Below are positions 1-8,475 of a stretch of 64,000 bases of DNA, piece by piece. The DNA comes from Algoriphagus terrigena DSM 22685 (GTDB lineage Bacteria; Bacteroidota; Bacteroidia; Cytophagales; Cyclobacteriaceae), in NCBI RefSeq assembly GCF_000429445.1, contig NZ_AUBW01000003.1, positions 472,072-536,071 of the forward strand, read 5' to 3'. The notes under the pieces were generated by a model, which was given only the letters and a program-made list of their open reading frames with translations, was not told where the DNA came from and did no database searches. The translations under genes were made by a program, and so were the position numbers. Position 1 is the first letter of the stretch. Every line of letters starts with the position of its first letter.

Positions 1-782
1 GCTTGGTGGGGGACGAGCAAGTCAATTTCGTCTTTGGTGTATCCGTTATGATTCAACGCCTCGTTAATCACTTCCATGAACCGCACGATGGCATGCTTGA
101 AGACGGTATTGCCATTCATTTTGACAAAAAAATCACCCCTGTCAATCATCTCTTGGGAGAGTCTGACCTCGCCGCTGGAGCTCGGCGCAATGCAGTATAG
201 CTCCTCCGCAAAGGCACCGTCGGAGTGCAGATGGGAGCTGAGAATGCCCGGTTCGCTCTGTCCGACGGCACCCAAGATCACTGCTCCGGCACCGTCAGCG
301 AAGATGACTGCGCTGGATCGGCCCTCGTCACTTTTGTCAAGTGCTGAAGACTGGATCTCGGCACCCACGACCAGGATCTTGCGATACATCCCTGTTTTGA
401 TAAATTGGTCGGCGACGGTCAGCGCATATAGGAAGCCAGAGCAGGCATTTTTTACATCCAAAGCGCCGATGTTCGCCAGTCCTAATTCCCGCTGAAGCAG
501 GACACCGTTTCCCGGAAGAAAATAGTCCGATGTGATCGTCGCGAAAACAATGAAATCTACCTCTGAGGGCTCTATACCGGCTCTTTCCATTGCCATGCGG
601 CTGGCTTTGGCTGCCATGTTGTTGACCGTGTCGACTCCCGGAGTAAACCAGCGCCTCTCGTGGATACCTGTCCGCTCCACAATCCATTCGTCGTTGGTAT
701 TCATCATTTCAGAAAGCTCCTGATTGGTCACAATCCTCTCTGGGACGTAGTGTCCAGCTCCAAGAATTCGGGATCTATTCAT
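1..782 (-). CDS. fabH: 3-oxoacyl-[ACP] synthase III (KAS III), C-terminus cut by window edge
   Basis: Condensing enzyme that starts fatty acid synthesis by joining an acyl-CoA primer to malonyl-ACP in the cytoplasm. The minus frame is open from an ATG at 782 to the window edge (260 codons; a second ATG at 788 is an alternative start). It opens with RSRILGAGHYVPERIVTN and contains NDEWIVERTGIHERR, a FabH signature. The active-site cysteine lies in NACSGFLYA at residue 114. The frame leaves the window just after VPHQA, which carries the catalytic histidine (about residue 259); the downstream Asn-containing part is missing. A FabH paralogue of another specialised pathway is possible, because no other fatty-acid gene adjoins it here; the acpP-fabF cluster of this genome is 42 kb away. 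Confidence 0.88.
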   Translation of the reverse strand, partial: MNRSRILGAGHYVPERIVTNQELSEMMNTNDEWIVERTGIHERRWFTPGVDTVNNMAAKASRMAMERAGIEPSEVDFIVFATITSDYFLPGNGVLLQRELGLANIGALDVKNACSGFLYALTVADQFIKTGMYRKILVVGAEIQSSALDKSDEGRSSAVIFADGAGAVILGAVGQSEPGILSSHLHSDGAFAEELYCIAPSSSGEVRLSQEMIDRGDFFVKMNGNTVFKHAIVRFMEVINEALNHNGYTKDEIDLLVPHQ

Positions 783-880
783 TGTCATTCGGGTCTATGT
801 TGGGGAGAATACTTTGATCGGCAATATCGATACTACTTGGCATTCCCACAAAAAGGCTACAAAAAGCGGCAGTTTTTGGC

Positions 881-1579
881 TTACCCGAAAAGTGTATAGT
901 TACCAAACTGGTCCATGGGTGAAATCTTGCGGATAATTCCCGGTGAATCATTCTGAACAGAGTTGACCAAAGAGGAGACGCTATAGCTCATCATCATCTC
1001 AGCGGGATAGGGCTTGAGGATCTTCAGAAGATCTGACTCAGAGGTGTATTTGTCGAGCCACTTTTTTTCGTCTCCCCGGCTCAAGATCACCGGCATGCTG
1101 TCATGGACTTCTTCGATCACTTCATTTGCTGACGTGGTGAGAATCAAAAACGTATGTTGGGTTTCTCCGGAGACAGTTTCGTACTCTTCCCAAATGCCCG
1201 CAAAAGCGAACAGGTCATCCTCCCTGAGTGTAAACCGGTACGGGATTTTGGTCTTTTTTCCCAGTTTTTTCCATTCGAAGAAGCCATCAGCAGGAATCAG
1301 GCAGCGTCTCTTCTGAAAAGAACCTTTGGTGGAGAGTTTCTCATGAATCGTATCAGCCTTTGCATTGATCAGTTTTTGAGTGACTGGTCTGTTTTGTCCA
1401 AAATCCGGAGTGACTCCCCAGTAGAAGTACGAAAAACCTTTTGGGCTGTCGGAGGTGATCACCGGCACGAGCTGCGTGGGCGCGATGTTGAACCTCGGTT
1501 TGAAATCTGCCAGCATTTCCGCCTGAAATCTTTCTTCCAATTCGATTCTACTTTTGCTGAGAGAGTATCTACCGCACAT
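881..1579 (-). CDS. yedK: SOS response-associated peptidase (SRAP/YedK/HMCES family)
   Basis: SRAP proteins attach covalently to abasic sites in single-stranded DNA through a thiazolidine bond made by Cys2 after removal of Met1, and so protect stalled replication forks. The 232-residue protein begins MCGRYSLS, so Cys2 is in place. The other conserved residues are visible: Asn72 in INAKADTI, Glu102 in GFFEW and His159 in EVHDSMPV. The spacing matches E. coli YedK closely and the length is typical. It lies 30 bp downstream of the YheT-type hydrolase on the same strand, so the two could be co-transcribed. No LexA-like box was recognised upstream. The family assignment is firm. Confidence 0.93.
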   Translation of the reverse strand: MCGRYSLSKSRIELEERFQAEMLADFKPRFNIAPTQLVPVITSDSPKGFSYFYWGVTPDFGQNRPVTQKLINAKADTIHEKLSTKGSFQKRRCLIPADGFFEWKKLGKKTKIPYRFTLREDDLFAFAGIWEEYETVSGETQHTFLILTTSANEVIEEVHDSMPVILSRGDEKKWLDKYTSESDLLKILKPYPAEMMMSYSVSSLVNSVQNDSPGIIRKISPMDQFGNYTLFG

Positions 1580-1609
1580 GATCAGGGAGTTAAATTATTC
1601 GGGTGGAAG

Positions 1610-2569
1610 TTAGAGATCGTGGCTTATAAATTCAACAGCCCGACACTCAGAGTAGTAGCTTTTTTCTCGGGAAGGGCCGGAAAATCCCACGTGACCTCCA
1701 TGTTTTGGGAACTCAAAATGAACCAAATCCAATGTTTTGGCGAGTTTGTGTGGAAAACAAGTGTCGCTTAGAAAAGGGTCGTTCTGCGCATTCAGCACCA
1801 GAGTTGGGACTTCAATCTGATCTAAAAACTGCAGCGACGAGTTGACTTCGTAGTATTCTGCCGCGTCCTGAAAGCCATGTAGCGGTCCGGTGTAGAAATC
1901 ATCGAAATCCCGCAGGGTCCTGGTCTTTTGGAGCATTTTCAGATCCAGTTCCCGCGGGAAAGTTTGCGATTTTCGGGTCACTTTCTCTTTGAGTGTAGTC
2001 AGAAAGCGTTTGGAATAGATGATGTTTTCTCCGGTGGAGATCTTTTCGCAGGATCTTGCCAAGTCAAGGGGAACGGATATGGCAACAGCTTTTTTGATTT
2101 TGGAGTTAGGGAATTTTTTCTCTCCCAGATATTTCAGTGTGAGATTCCCTCCCAGACTAAATCCCACCAAGAAGATTTCGGAATAGGTTTTCTCAGCATG
2201 CTTGATCACGGTGTCCAGATCATAAGTGGCGCCGCTATGATAAAAGATGGCTTTTCGATTCATCTCTTCACTGCAGCCGCGAAAGTTCCAACTTAGGACA
2301 TCAAACCCTTTTTGCCAAAACTCGCGAGCCATTCCCAGCATGTAGGGCCGGCTGCTATTCCCTTCCAAGCCATGGCTCAAGATCACCAACCGTGGGCGAT
2401 CAGCCCTAAACCAATCCAGATCCAGGAAGTCTCCGTCCGGAGTTTCGATTCGTTCGCGCAAAGGTTTTCGAAGTTCTACCTTGCGGAAAAGTGCCGGGTA
2501 AATGGTTTCTAAGTGGCCGCTAAAGAGCCAATTAGGCCTTTGATAAGAGCTTTCAGAAGTCAGTGGCAT
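1610..2569 (-). CDS. yheT: YheT-type alpha/beta-fold hydrolase
   Basis: A serine hydrolase of the YheT/ABHD1-3 group; cellular substrate unknown, with esters or lipids the usual suggestion. The protein has 319 residues. The oxyanion region reads LSHGLEGNSSRPY (residues 64-76), the nucleophile elbow is VGFSLGGN with Ser138, the acid is probably in NAQNDPFLS, and the histidine is in KHGGHVGF near the C-terminus. The N-terminal WLFSGHLETIYPALFR is typical of this subgroup. There is no signal peptide, so it is probably cytoplasmic. It is divergent from the pyruvate dehydrogenase E2 gene, with about 110 bp between the starts. Family is certain; substrate is not. Confidence 0.9.
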   Translation of the reverse strand: MPLTSESSYQRPNWLFSGHLETIYPALFRKVELRKPLRERIETPDGDFLDLDWFRADRPRLVILSHGLEGNSSRPYMLGMAREFWQKGFDVLSWNFRGCSEEMNRKAIFYHSGATYDLDTVIKHAEKTYSEIFLVGFSLGGNLTLKYLGEKKFPNSKIKKAVAISVPLDLARSCEKISTGENIIYSKRFLTTLKEKVTRKSQTFPRELDLKMLQKTRTLRDFDDFYTGPLHGFQDAAEYYEVNSSLQFLDQIEVPTLVLNAQNDPFLSDTCFPHKLAKTLDLVHFEFPKHGGHVGFSGPSREKSYYSECRAVEFISHDL

Positions 2570-2613
2570 AGGGTGAAAAGGCCTAAAACAGCTCGGAAAA
2601 TACAGGATATAAA

Positions 2614-2645
2614 TTTGAATAAAGCGTATTTAAAAACTATTTTTG
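2614..2645 (+). promoter_or_regulatory. Bacteroidota-type promoter of the PDH E2 gene
   Basis: TTTG at 2614-2617, a 20-bp spacer and TATTTTTG at 2638-2645 fit the Bacteroidota -33/-7 consensus (TTG-N17-23-TAnnTTTG) exactly. Transcription would start near 2651 and leave a leader of about 30 nt before the ATG at 2680. Confidence 0.7.
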
Positions 2646-2679
2646 GTCTCTTTAAAAACGAACAAGCTCAAAATTACCT

Positions 2680-4344
2680 ATGGCCGAAATAATCAGAATG
2701 CCAAAAATGAGTGACACAATGGAGGAGGGGGTGATCGCTGCATGGTTGAAAAAAGTGGGAGATACTGTGAAGCCCGGAGATATCTTGGCGGAGGTAGAAA
2801 CCGACAAAGCGACCATGGAGTTGGAATCTTACGAAGAAGGTGTCCTTTTATATATTGGAGTTCAAGAGAAAGATTCAGTACCTGTGAACGGTGTCATTGC
2901 TATCATCGGGGAAAAAGGCGAGGCCTATGAGCAATTGCTCAATGGATCTGCTGCTCCGGCTGAAGCCAAAAAAGAAGAATCCAAGCCGGAAGCTAAAGCT
3001 GCCGAACCTGAGAAATCAGAGGAAGCTCCAAAAGCAGAAGCTCCTGCGGAAAAAATAGATACCTCCAGCATCAATGCAACGGTCATCACCATGCCAAAGA
3101 TGAGTGATACCATGCAGGAGGGAACCATCGCCACTTGGTTGAAAAAAGTGGGCGATGCAGTCAAATCCGGTGAGATCATTGCCGAGGTAGAGACAGACAA
3201 GGCGACCATGGAGCTCGAGTCTTATGAAGACGGGGTTCTCCTATATATCGGAGTCGAAGCTGGAAACAGCGTCGCTGTGGATGGAGTCATCGCGGTGATC
3301 GGAGAGAAAGGCGCCGACTATCAGACTTTGCTGAAAACACAGCAGGGCGGAAGTAAGCCTGCAGCTCCGGCTGAAGCGAAAGTCGAACCAGCACCGGAAG
3401 CAAAAACTGAAACGCCGGCTCCAGCGGCAAAAACGACCGCAGCACCGAGTGCTCCGGCAGCGGCAAACGGCGAGCGAGTGATAGCATCTCCGCTGGCTAA
3501 GAAGATGGCCGAAGAAAAAGGTTTTGACATTCGTCAAGTAAGCGGATCAGGCGAAGGCGGAAGAATTATCAAGAAGGATATCGAGTCATTCGTACCTTCT
3601 GCAGCGCCTGCAGCTGCTTCGGCAACTGCCTCAGCTGCCAGCTCAGCTCCGGCGGTAGGTGTGGAAAGCTTCCGTGAGGAGAAAGTTTCTCAGATGAGAA
3701 AAGTGATTGCGAAGCGACTTGCCGAAAGCAAGTTTGGCGCGCCTCACTTCTACCTGACCATGGAGATCAACATGGACAAGGCGATCGAAGCCAGAAAGAG
3801 CATGAACGAGATCTCTCCCGTGAAAATCTCCTTCAACGACATGGTGATCAAAGCTTCAGCGGCAGCTTTGCGTCAGCACCCAAAAGTAAATTCCAGCTGG
3901 CTTGGCGATAAAATCCGCTACAATGATCACATCCATATCGGAATGGCCGTAGCAGTGGAAGAAGGTTTGCTGGTGCCTGTGATCCGATTTGCAGACAGTC
4001 TGTCTTTATCCCAGATTTCCAATCAGGCGAAAACACTCGGTGGAAAAGCCAAAAACAAAGAACTTCAACCCAAAGATTGGGAAGGAAATACATTTACAAT
4101 TTCCAATTTGGGAATGTTTGGCATCGACGAGTTCACTGCGATCATCAATCCTCCGGATGCCTGTATCCTTGCTGTTGGCGGGATCAAGGAAACCGTAATC
4201 GTGAAAGAAGGTCAGATGAAAATCGGCAATATCATGAAGGTGACTCTTTCCTGCGACCACCGAGTCGTAGATGGATCTGTAGGTTCAGCATTCTTGATCA
4301 CATTGAAAAGCTTACTTGAAGATCCGGTCAGGATCTTGGTTTAA
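2680..4344 (+). CDS. pdhC: Pyruvate dehydrogenase complex E2, dihydrolipoyl acetyltransferase
   Basis: E2 core of the pyruvate dehydrogenase complex; it moves the acetyl group from lipoyl-lysine to CoA. The 554-residue chain contains two lipoyl domains, each with the lipoylation site ETDKATMELES (Lys43 and Lys174), separated by Ala/Pro/Glu-rich linkers. A peripheral subunit-binding domain follows (about residues 266-302, beginning ASPLAKKMAEEKGFD), then another Ala-rich linker. The catalytic domain runs from about 325 to the end, with the active-site motif DHRVVDG (His527, Asp531). Two lipoyl domains plus MPKMSDTMEEG point to the pyruvate rather than the oxoglutarate enzyme. E1 and E3 genes are not adjacent. 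Bounded by a strong promoter upstream and a UUCG hairpin terminator downstream. Confidence 0.95.
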   Translation: MAEIIRMPKMSDTMEEGVIAAWLKKVGDTVKPGDILAEVETDKATMELESYEEGVLLYIGVQEKDSVPVNGVIAIIGEKGEAYEQLLNGSAAPAEAKKEESKPEAKAAEPEKSEEAPKAEAPAEKIDTSSINATVITMPKMSDTMQEGTIATWLKKVGDAVKSGEIIAEVETDKATMELESYEDGVLLYIGVEAGNSVAVDGVIAVIGEKGADYQTLLKTQQGGSKPAAPAEAKVEPAPEAKTETPAPAAKTTAAPSAPAAANGERVIASPLAKKMAEEKGFDIRQVSGSGEGGRIIKKDIESFVPSAAPAAASATASAASSAPAVGVESFREEKVSQMRKVIAKRLAESKFGAPHFYLTMEINMDKAIEARKSMNEISPVKISFNDMVIKASAAALRQHPKVNSSWLGDKIRYNDHIHIGMAVAVEEGLLVPVIRFADSLSLSQISNQAKTLGGKAKNKELQPKDWEGNTFTISNLGMFGIDEFTAIINPPDACILAVGGIKETVIVKEGQMKIGNIMKVTLSCDHRVVDGSVGSAFLITLKSLLEDPVRILV

Positions 4345-4357
4345 TAGAATAACTGCC

Positions 4358-4385
4358 AAAAAGTCCTGTTTCGACAGGACTTTTT
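4358..4385. terminator. Intrinsic terminator after pdhC, UUCG tetraloop
   Basis: A perfect 12-bp stem, AAAAAGTCCTGT (4358-4369) pairing with ACAGGACTTTTT (4374-4385), encloses a TTCG tetraloop. With A and T runs on either side it could work in both directions; here it ends the pdhC transcript. Confidence 0.85.
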
Positions 4386-4504
4386 GCTTTTGTATGGTTA
4401 TTGGAGAAAGGGTTGTTCAGTTATTGGCTATCAGTTACAATTGCTCTGATCAAAACTTGCAAAGCCAGATTGTTGGATCCAATAACTTGAAAACTAATAA
4501 CCAA

Positions 4505-4512
4505 TAACTTTT
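4505..4512 (+). promoter_or_regulatory. Possible -7 box directly upstream of hslV
   Basis: TAACTTTT matches TAnnTTTG at all but the last base and ends 5 nt before the hslV ATG. This is the same geometry as at the ABC-F and acyl-CoA reductase genes and suggests a leaderless transcript. No well-spaced -33 TTG was found, so the call is weak. Confidence 0.35.
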
Positions 4513-4516
4513 ATCC

Positions 4517-5059
4517 ATGGAAAAAATCAAATCAACCACCGTCGTCGCCATCCGACACAATGGACAAGTGGTCATAGGAGCAGACGGACAGGCGACGCTC
4601 GGCAATACGATAGCAAAGAGTACGGTCAAAAAACTCCGTGTGCTTCAGGGAGGAAAGATCGTGACGGGCTTCGCAGGTTCGACAGCTGATGCATTTACGC
4701 TGCTGGAGAAGTTTGAAGAGAAACTCGGAGCATTTGGCAACAACATGAAGCGCGCTGCGGTTGAGCTGGCTAAGGAATGGCGCACGGACCGGATGCTGAG
4801 CAAGTTGGAGGCAATGATGATTGTCGCTGACAAAGAAGACATTCTGATCATTTCCGGTAACGGCGACGTGATTGAACCAGACATGGAGATTGCCACGATT
4901 GGTTCGGGAAGCATGTTTGCCCAATCCGCAGCCCGGGCGATGAAGAAGTTTGCGCCACATCTTTCAGCCGAGGAAATGGTCCGGGAAAGCCTCCATATCG
5001 CGGCAGATGTCTGCATCTACACCAACCATAATCTGGTGATCGAGCAGGTGAAAAGTTGA
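4517..5059 (+). CDS. hslV: ATP-dependent protease proteolytic subunit HslV
   Basis: Peptidase subunit of the HslUV (ClpQY) protease, a proteasome-like N-terminal threonine hydrolase that degrades proteins unfolded by HslU. The 180-residue protein starts [16 protein letters not shown]. Removal of a six-residue propeptide would expose Thr7 as the nucleophile. The blocks [31 protein letters not shown] and CIYTNHN are all conserved. hslU is not adjacent, so the ATPase must be encoded elsewhere. The gene stands alone between two intrinsic terminators, which makes it a monocistronic unit. Length and motifs leave little doubt. Confidence 0.95.
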   Translation: MEKIKSTTVVAIRHNGQVVIGADGQATLGNTIAKSTVKKLRVLQGGKIVTGFAGSTADAFTLLEKFEEKLGAFGNNMKRAAVELAKEWRTDRMLSKLEAMMIVADKEDILIISGNGDVIEPDMEIATIGSGSMFAQSAARAMKKFAPHLSAEEMVRESLHIAADVCIYTNHNLVIEQVKS

Positions 5060-5081
5060 CAGTTTCGAAAAGAAATGAGTT

Positions 5082-5110
5082 AAAAGCCGGAAGTTGACTT
5101 CGGCTTTTTT
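5082..5110 (+). terminator. Intrinsic terminator after hslV
   Basis: AAAAGCCGGAAG, loop TTGA, then CTTCGGCTTTTTTT. The stem has one bulged G and is followed by a run of T. It lies 22 bp beyond the hslV stop. Confidence 0.8.
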
Positions 5111-5172
5111 TCGTTTTAGGTAAACCTCTGGAAGAGATTGAGAGTTATCAGAATGTAACTCAAGCTTTTCCC

Positions 5173-5838
5173 ATGGAAACTACAACCACTAAAAAGACTG
5201 TAAAAAAGGATTATCGAAAACTGATCTTGGAAGGTTATGTAAATCATGTTTTGGAACATGGTGCTGAACCGGCCTCAGTTTTCAAGTTTGCGAAGGATTT
5301 GAAGATGAAGGAGGAAGAGTTTTATACCTACTTCACTTCATTTGAATCCATCAAATCATCAATTTGGGTTTCAATATTCGATTCTACGCTAGAACAGATC
5401 GAAGCCCAGGAAGTATTCAAAGAATACAGCGTCCGGGAAAAATTTCTCAGCTTCCTGTTTACCTGGATCGAGGAGCTTAAGAAAAACCGATCCTACCTAC
5501 TGAGTTTATACCAGGACAAAAGCAAAGCTTTCAAATCGCTGCCGTCAGATACCAGAGAGTTCAAAGAGAAGTTTAAAGACTTTGCCGGAGAGTTAATTTC
5601 GGAAGGGAGGGAAAGCCAAGAAATCGCGAGCCGGCCAGTGATCGCCGATCGGTACGACGAGGCGCTTTGGCTTCAGGTCGTATTCATATTCAAATATTGG
5701 CTCGATGACAGAAGCCCACGATTTGAGAAAACCGATGCAGCCATCGAGAAATCCGTCAATCTCGCCTTTGATCTGATGGGAAAGAGCGCACTAGACAGCT
5801 TTTTGGACTTCGCGAAATTTCTCTACCAAACGAAATAA
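5173..5838 (+). CDS. TetR-like transcriptional regulator paired with an ABC1 kinase
   Basis: Probable TetR/AcrR-type DNA-binding protein, 221 residues. Residues 14-60 (RKLILEGYVNHVLEHG, then FAKDLKMKEEEFYTYF) fit the three-helix TetR head, with the recognition region just before the FYTYF segment that resembles the usual FYxHF ending. The remainder is all-helical with aromatic and charged residues, as in TetR ligand domains. The following ABC1/ADCK gene starts only 2 bp after this stop, so the two are surely translated from one message. The regulator may control this operon, but no operator was identified. The assignment rests on pattern resemblance of the N-terminal domain; the effector is unknown. 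Confidence 0.72.
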   Translation: METTTTKKTVKKDYRKLILEGYVNHVLEHGAEPASVFKFAKDLKMKEEEFYTYFTSFESIKSSIWVSIFDSTLEQIEAQEVFKEYSVREKFLSFLFTWIEELKKNRSYLLSLYQDKSKAFKSLPSDTREFKEKFKDFAGELISEGRESQEIASRPVIADRYDEALWLQVVFIFKYWLDDRSPRFEKTDAAIEKSVNLAFDLMGKSALDSFLDFAKFLYQTK

Positions 5839-5840
5839 AC

Positions 5841-7160
5841 ATGGCCAGTAAGGTAAAAGAACAGGAAACCATCCCGGTTTCCAAAGTGCAGCGAGCGGCC
5901 AAATTTATCTCCACGGGAGCCAAAGTTGGTGGGAACTACGTGAAGCACTATGCCAAAAAGATGGTCAATCCATCGATGGATAAGGAAGAACTGCACTCCA
6001 ACAATGCCACCGATATCTATAATTCGCTCAGTGAGCTGAAGGGGTCAGCCCTGAAAGTGGCTCAGATGATGTCGATGGATAAGAATCTCCTGCCGAGAGC
6101 TTACCAGGATAAGTTTACGATGGCGCAGTACTCAGCGCCGCCTTTGTCTTATCCTTTGGTGGTGAAGACTTTTCAAAAGTACTTCGGCAAGCCACCGGAA
6201 GGGATCTTCGACACGTTTACACGATCTGCTGTCAATGCCGCTTCCATCGGTCAGGTCCATCAGGCTACCAAAGACGGAAAGACCTTAGCCGTGAAAATCC
6301 AGTATCCAGGGGTGTCTGATTCGGTCAGTTCGGACTTGAAATTGGTCCGCCCTTTTGCGCTGCGACTTCTCAATATGAATGAAAAAGAGCTCGATCACTA
6401 CATGGAAGAGGTGGAGGAGAGGCTCGTGGAGGAGACTGATTACACGCTGGAAGTGAAGCGCTCCCGCGAGATTTCGGAGGCCTGTGCGCATATTCCAAAT
6501 CTAAGATTCCCGACCTATTATGATGAATTCAGCTCAGAAAGGGTGATAACCATGGACTGGATCTCAGGTAAGCATATCAAAGAATGGATGGAAACCAATC
6601 CCAGTCAGCAGTCCAAAAATCAGGTTGGGCAGGCGCTGTGGGATTTCTATCACCACCAGGTACACAATCTAAAGCAGGTTCACGCAGATCCCCATCCAGG
6701 CAATTTTATAATCCAGGACGACAGTCGATTGGGAATCATCGATTTCGGCTGTGTTAAGGTGATTCCGGAGGATTTCTATCGGGGCTATTTTCCTCTGATG
6801 AAGAAGGGTATGGTCTTGAGGGAGGACGAGTTGAATCAGATCTTCTATTCGCTCGATTTTATTTCGGATCGCGATACCGAGGAAGAGAAAATTTACTTCA
6901 GAGGCGTGTTTAAGGACATGATTTCGCTATTGGGGATGCCCTTTCACGTGGATCGGTTTGACTTTGCTGATGACGGCTACTTTGAGCGGATTTTCCAATT
7001 GGGCGACAAGATCTCCAACGATAAGATGTTCAAAAAATCGCGTCAAGCACGGGGTTCCAGACATGGCCTATACATCAACCGAACCTATTTCGGGCTCTAC
7101 AATCTGCTCAATCAACTGCAAGCCGAGGTGGATACGACGAAGCCGGAATGGTTAAAGTGA
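5841..7160 (+). CDS. ABC1/ADCK/UbiB-family atypical kinase-like protein
   Basis: Member of the UbiB/ADCK protein-kinase-like family, whose characterised members act in ubiquinone or isoprenoid-lipid homeostasis and show ATPase rather than protein kinase activity. The 439-residue protein has the Ala-rich nucleotide loop VNAASIGQVHQA, the lysine in LAVKIQYPGV, the catalytic-loop-like HADPHPGNF and the metal-binding IDFGCVK. The family KxGQ motif appears as KVAQ in LKGSALKVAQMMS, a Gly-to-Ala change. No transmembrane helix is evident at the C-terminus, unlike UbiB. It is translated right after the TetR-like gene (2-bp gap). Bacteroidota make menaquinone, so a role in quinone or lipid metabolism is plausible but inferred. 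Confidence 0.88.
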   Translation: MASKVKEQETIPVSKVQRAAKFISTGAKVGGNYVKHYAKKMVNPSMDKEELHSNNATDIYNSLSELKGSALKVAQMMSMDKNLLPRAYQDKFTMAQYSAPPLSYPLVVKTFQKYFGKPPEGIFDTFTRSAVNAASIGQVHQATKDGKTLAVKIQYPGVSDSVSSDLKLVRPFALRLLNMNEKELDHYMEEVEERLVEETDYTLEVKRSREISEACAHIPNLRFPTYYDEFSSERVITMDWISGKHIKEWMETNPSQQSKNQVGQALWDFYHHQVHNLKQVHADPHPGNFIIQDDSRLGIIDFGCVKVIPEDFYRGYFPLMKKGMVLREDELNQIFYSLDFISDRDTEEEKIYFRGVFKDMISLLGMPFHVDRFDFADDGYFERIFQLGDKISNDKMFKKSRQARGSRHGLYINRTYFGLYNLLNQLQAEVDTTKPEWLK

Positions 7161-7191
7161 AAAAAGGGAGGTTTTTAGCCTCCCTTTTTTT
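7161..7191. terminator. Bidirectional terminator between convergent genes
   Basis: AAAAAGGGAGG (7161-7171) pairs with CCTCCCTTTTT (7179-7189) around a 7-nt loop, with A and T runs on both sides. It starts right after the ABC1 stop and ends 4 bp before the stop of the convergent sorbosone-dehydrogenase-like gene, so it serves both. Confidence 0.85.
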
Positions 7192-7194
7192 AGT

Positions 7195-8382
7195 TTACTT
7201 CGAATAGGTCACCCGATAGATACAGTTGGCCATATCGTCTGAAATCAGCAGGCTTCCGTCAGGAAGTTCCTGAACATCCACAGGTCTTCCCCAGACTTCC
7301 TGGCTCGCATCGTCCAACCATCCGGTAGCGAATGTTTCTTGCCCGGTTACTTTTCCGGATGCATCCATTTTGGCCAGAACAACTTCGTAGCCCGCTTTTT
7401 TGCTTCTGTTCCAGCTGCCATGTTTGGCGATGATTGCGTTGTTTTTGTAATCGGACGGAAACATTTCCCCTTCATAAAATCTGATTCCAAGCGGAGCATT
7501 GTGTGGGCCGAGTTTTGCGGCCGGTGCCACATAGGCATCTGCTTCTTTCCCCTTATCTCCAAATTCCGGATCCTTGACCGTGCCTGCATGCCAATACGGA
7601 TATCCAAAATGTTGTCCGGCAGCAGTTGCGCGGTTGAGCTCGCAATCCGGGGTGTCATCACCGAGCATATCGCGACCGTTGTCGGTAAACCACAACTCTT
7701 TGGTCACAGGATGCCAGTCAAAACCGACCGTATTTCTTACGCCATGAGCATAAACCTCCGGTTTTGACCCAGGTTTGTTCACGTCCAATCGGGTGATGCT
7801 GGCGAAAATTTCCTCTTCCGGATCACAGATGTTGCAAGGCGCACCAACTGGCACGTAAAGCATTCCGTCGGGTCCGAAGGAAATAAACTTCCAGCCATGG
7901 TGACTTTCAGTCGGGTAGCCGTCAAAAACCACCTCAAACTTCGGATTGTCCAGGTTGTTTTTGATGTCTTTGAACCTTAGGATGCGGCTAACTTCAGCCA
8001 CATAGAGGTCGCCGTCCTTGTAGGCGACACCATTGGGCATGTCAAGATTTTCGGCCAAGATGAACTTGGAATCGGCTTTGCCGTCGGCATCTTCATCCAC
8101 CAGAGCATATATATATTCTTCCTGACGGTTTCCCACGAAAACAATTCCGTCGTCCGAGATGGCCATCGATCGGGCATTGGGCACATCTGCCGCCCAGACT
8201 TCGATCTTGAATCCGGGTTGCAGTTTGATTTGATCCAGTTTTACATCTGCTTTTGCGGTGCGGATATCCTGTTTATTGGGGCCGTTTGAAGCTGAGACGG
8301 GAGAAAGCTTTCCCTGGCAGCTCGCACCCAGACTGATCAATCCGAGGGCAAGACTAAAAGCAATTGGCTTTATGTAGTTCAT
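7195..8382 (-). CDS. PQQ/sorbosone-dehydrogenase-like beta-propeller lipoprotein
   Basis: A 395-residue secreted protein of the glucose/sorbosone dehydrogenase (NHL-like six-bladed propeller) superfamily. The N-terminus has a hydrophobic segment ending in a lipobox, ISLGASC, with Cys at about 22, so it is probably a periplasmic lipoprotein. Propeller hallmarks include GFKIEVWAADVPNARSMAI, GHGVR-like HGVRNTVGFDWHP, WFTDNGRDMLGDD and GHQSWNR-like KHGSWNRSKKAGYEV. CNICDPEEEIFASITRLDV contains two cysteines and acidic residues and may hold a structural or Ca site. Function is inferred: an electron-donating sugar or aldehyde dehydrogenase is possible, but PQQ binding is not shown by the sequence. 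Transcribed convergently to the ABC1 operon and sharing its terminator. Confidence 0.82.
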   Translation of the reverse strand: MNYIKPIAFSLALGLISLGASCQGKLSPVSASNGPNKQDIRTAKADVKLDQIKLQPGFKIEVWAADVPNARSMAISDDGIVFVGNRQEEYIYALVDEDADGKADSKFILAENLDMPNGVAYKDGDLYVAEVSRILRFKDIKNNLDNPKFEVVFDGYPTESHHGWKFISFGPDGMLYVPVGAPCNICDPEEEIFASITRLDVNKPGSKPEVYAHGVRNTVGFDWHPVTKELWFTDNGRDMLGDDTPDCELNRATAAGQHFGYPYWHAGTVKDPEFGDKGKEADAYVAPAAKLGPHNAPLGIRFYEGEMFPSDYKNNAIIAKHGSWNRSKKAGYEVVLAKMDASGKVTGQETFATGWLDDASQEVWGRPVDVQELPDGSLLISDDMANCIYRVTYSK

Positions 8383-8463
8383 GGATTTTTTCTTTTTTAC
8401 CCAAATAAGCTAATCAAATTGAGAATGTTTTCCGAGTGGAAGCTGTATAAACGGGGCTTTGGT

Positions 8464-8471
8464 TATTTTTG
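8464..8471 (+). promoter_or_regulatory. -7 box ending 5 nt before the ABC-F start
   Basis: TATTTTTG is a perfect TAnnTTTG match, followed by CGCC and the ATG at 8476. Transcription would begin at or beside the start codon, giving a leaderless message. No -33 TTG at the right spacing was seen. Confidence 0.5.
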
Positions 8472-8475
8472 CGCC

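Noticed and set aside
337..687. 116-residue reading frame on the minus strand
   Set aside because: It is an out-of-frame shadow of the fabH frame, rich in Arg and Pro, with no family resemblance.
8419..8475. N-terminal extension of the ABC-F protein from an upstream ATG
   Set aside because: The extra 19 residues are not family-like and would place the perfect -7 box inside the coding region; the ATG at 8476 gives the usual MLSISNLS start.
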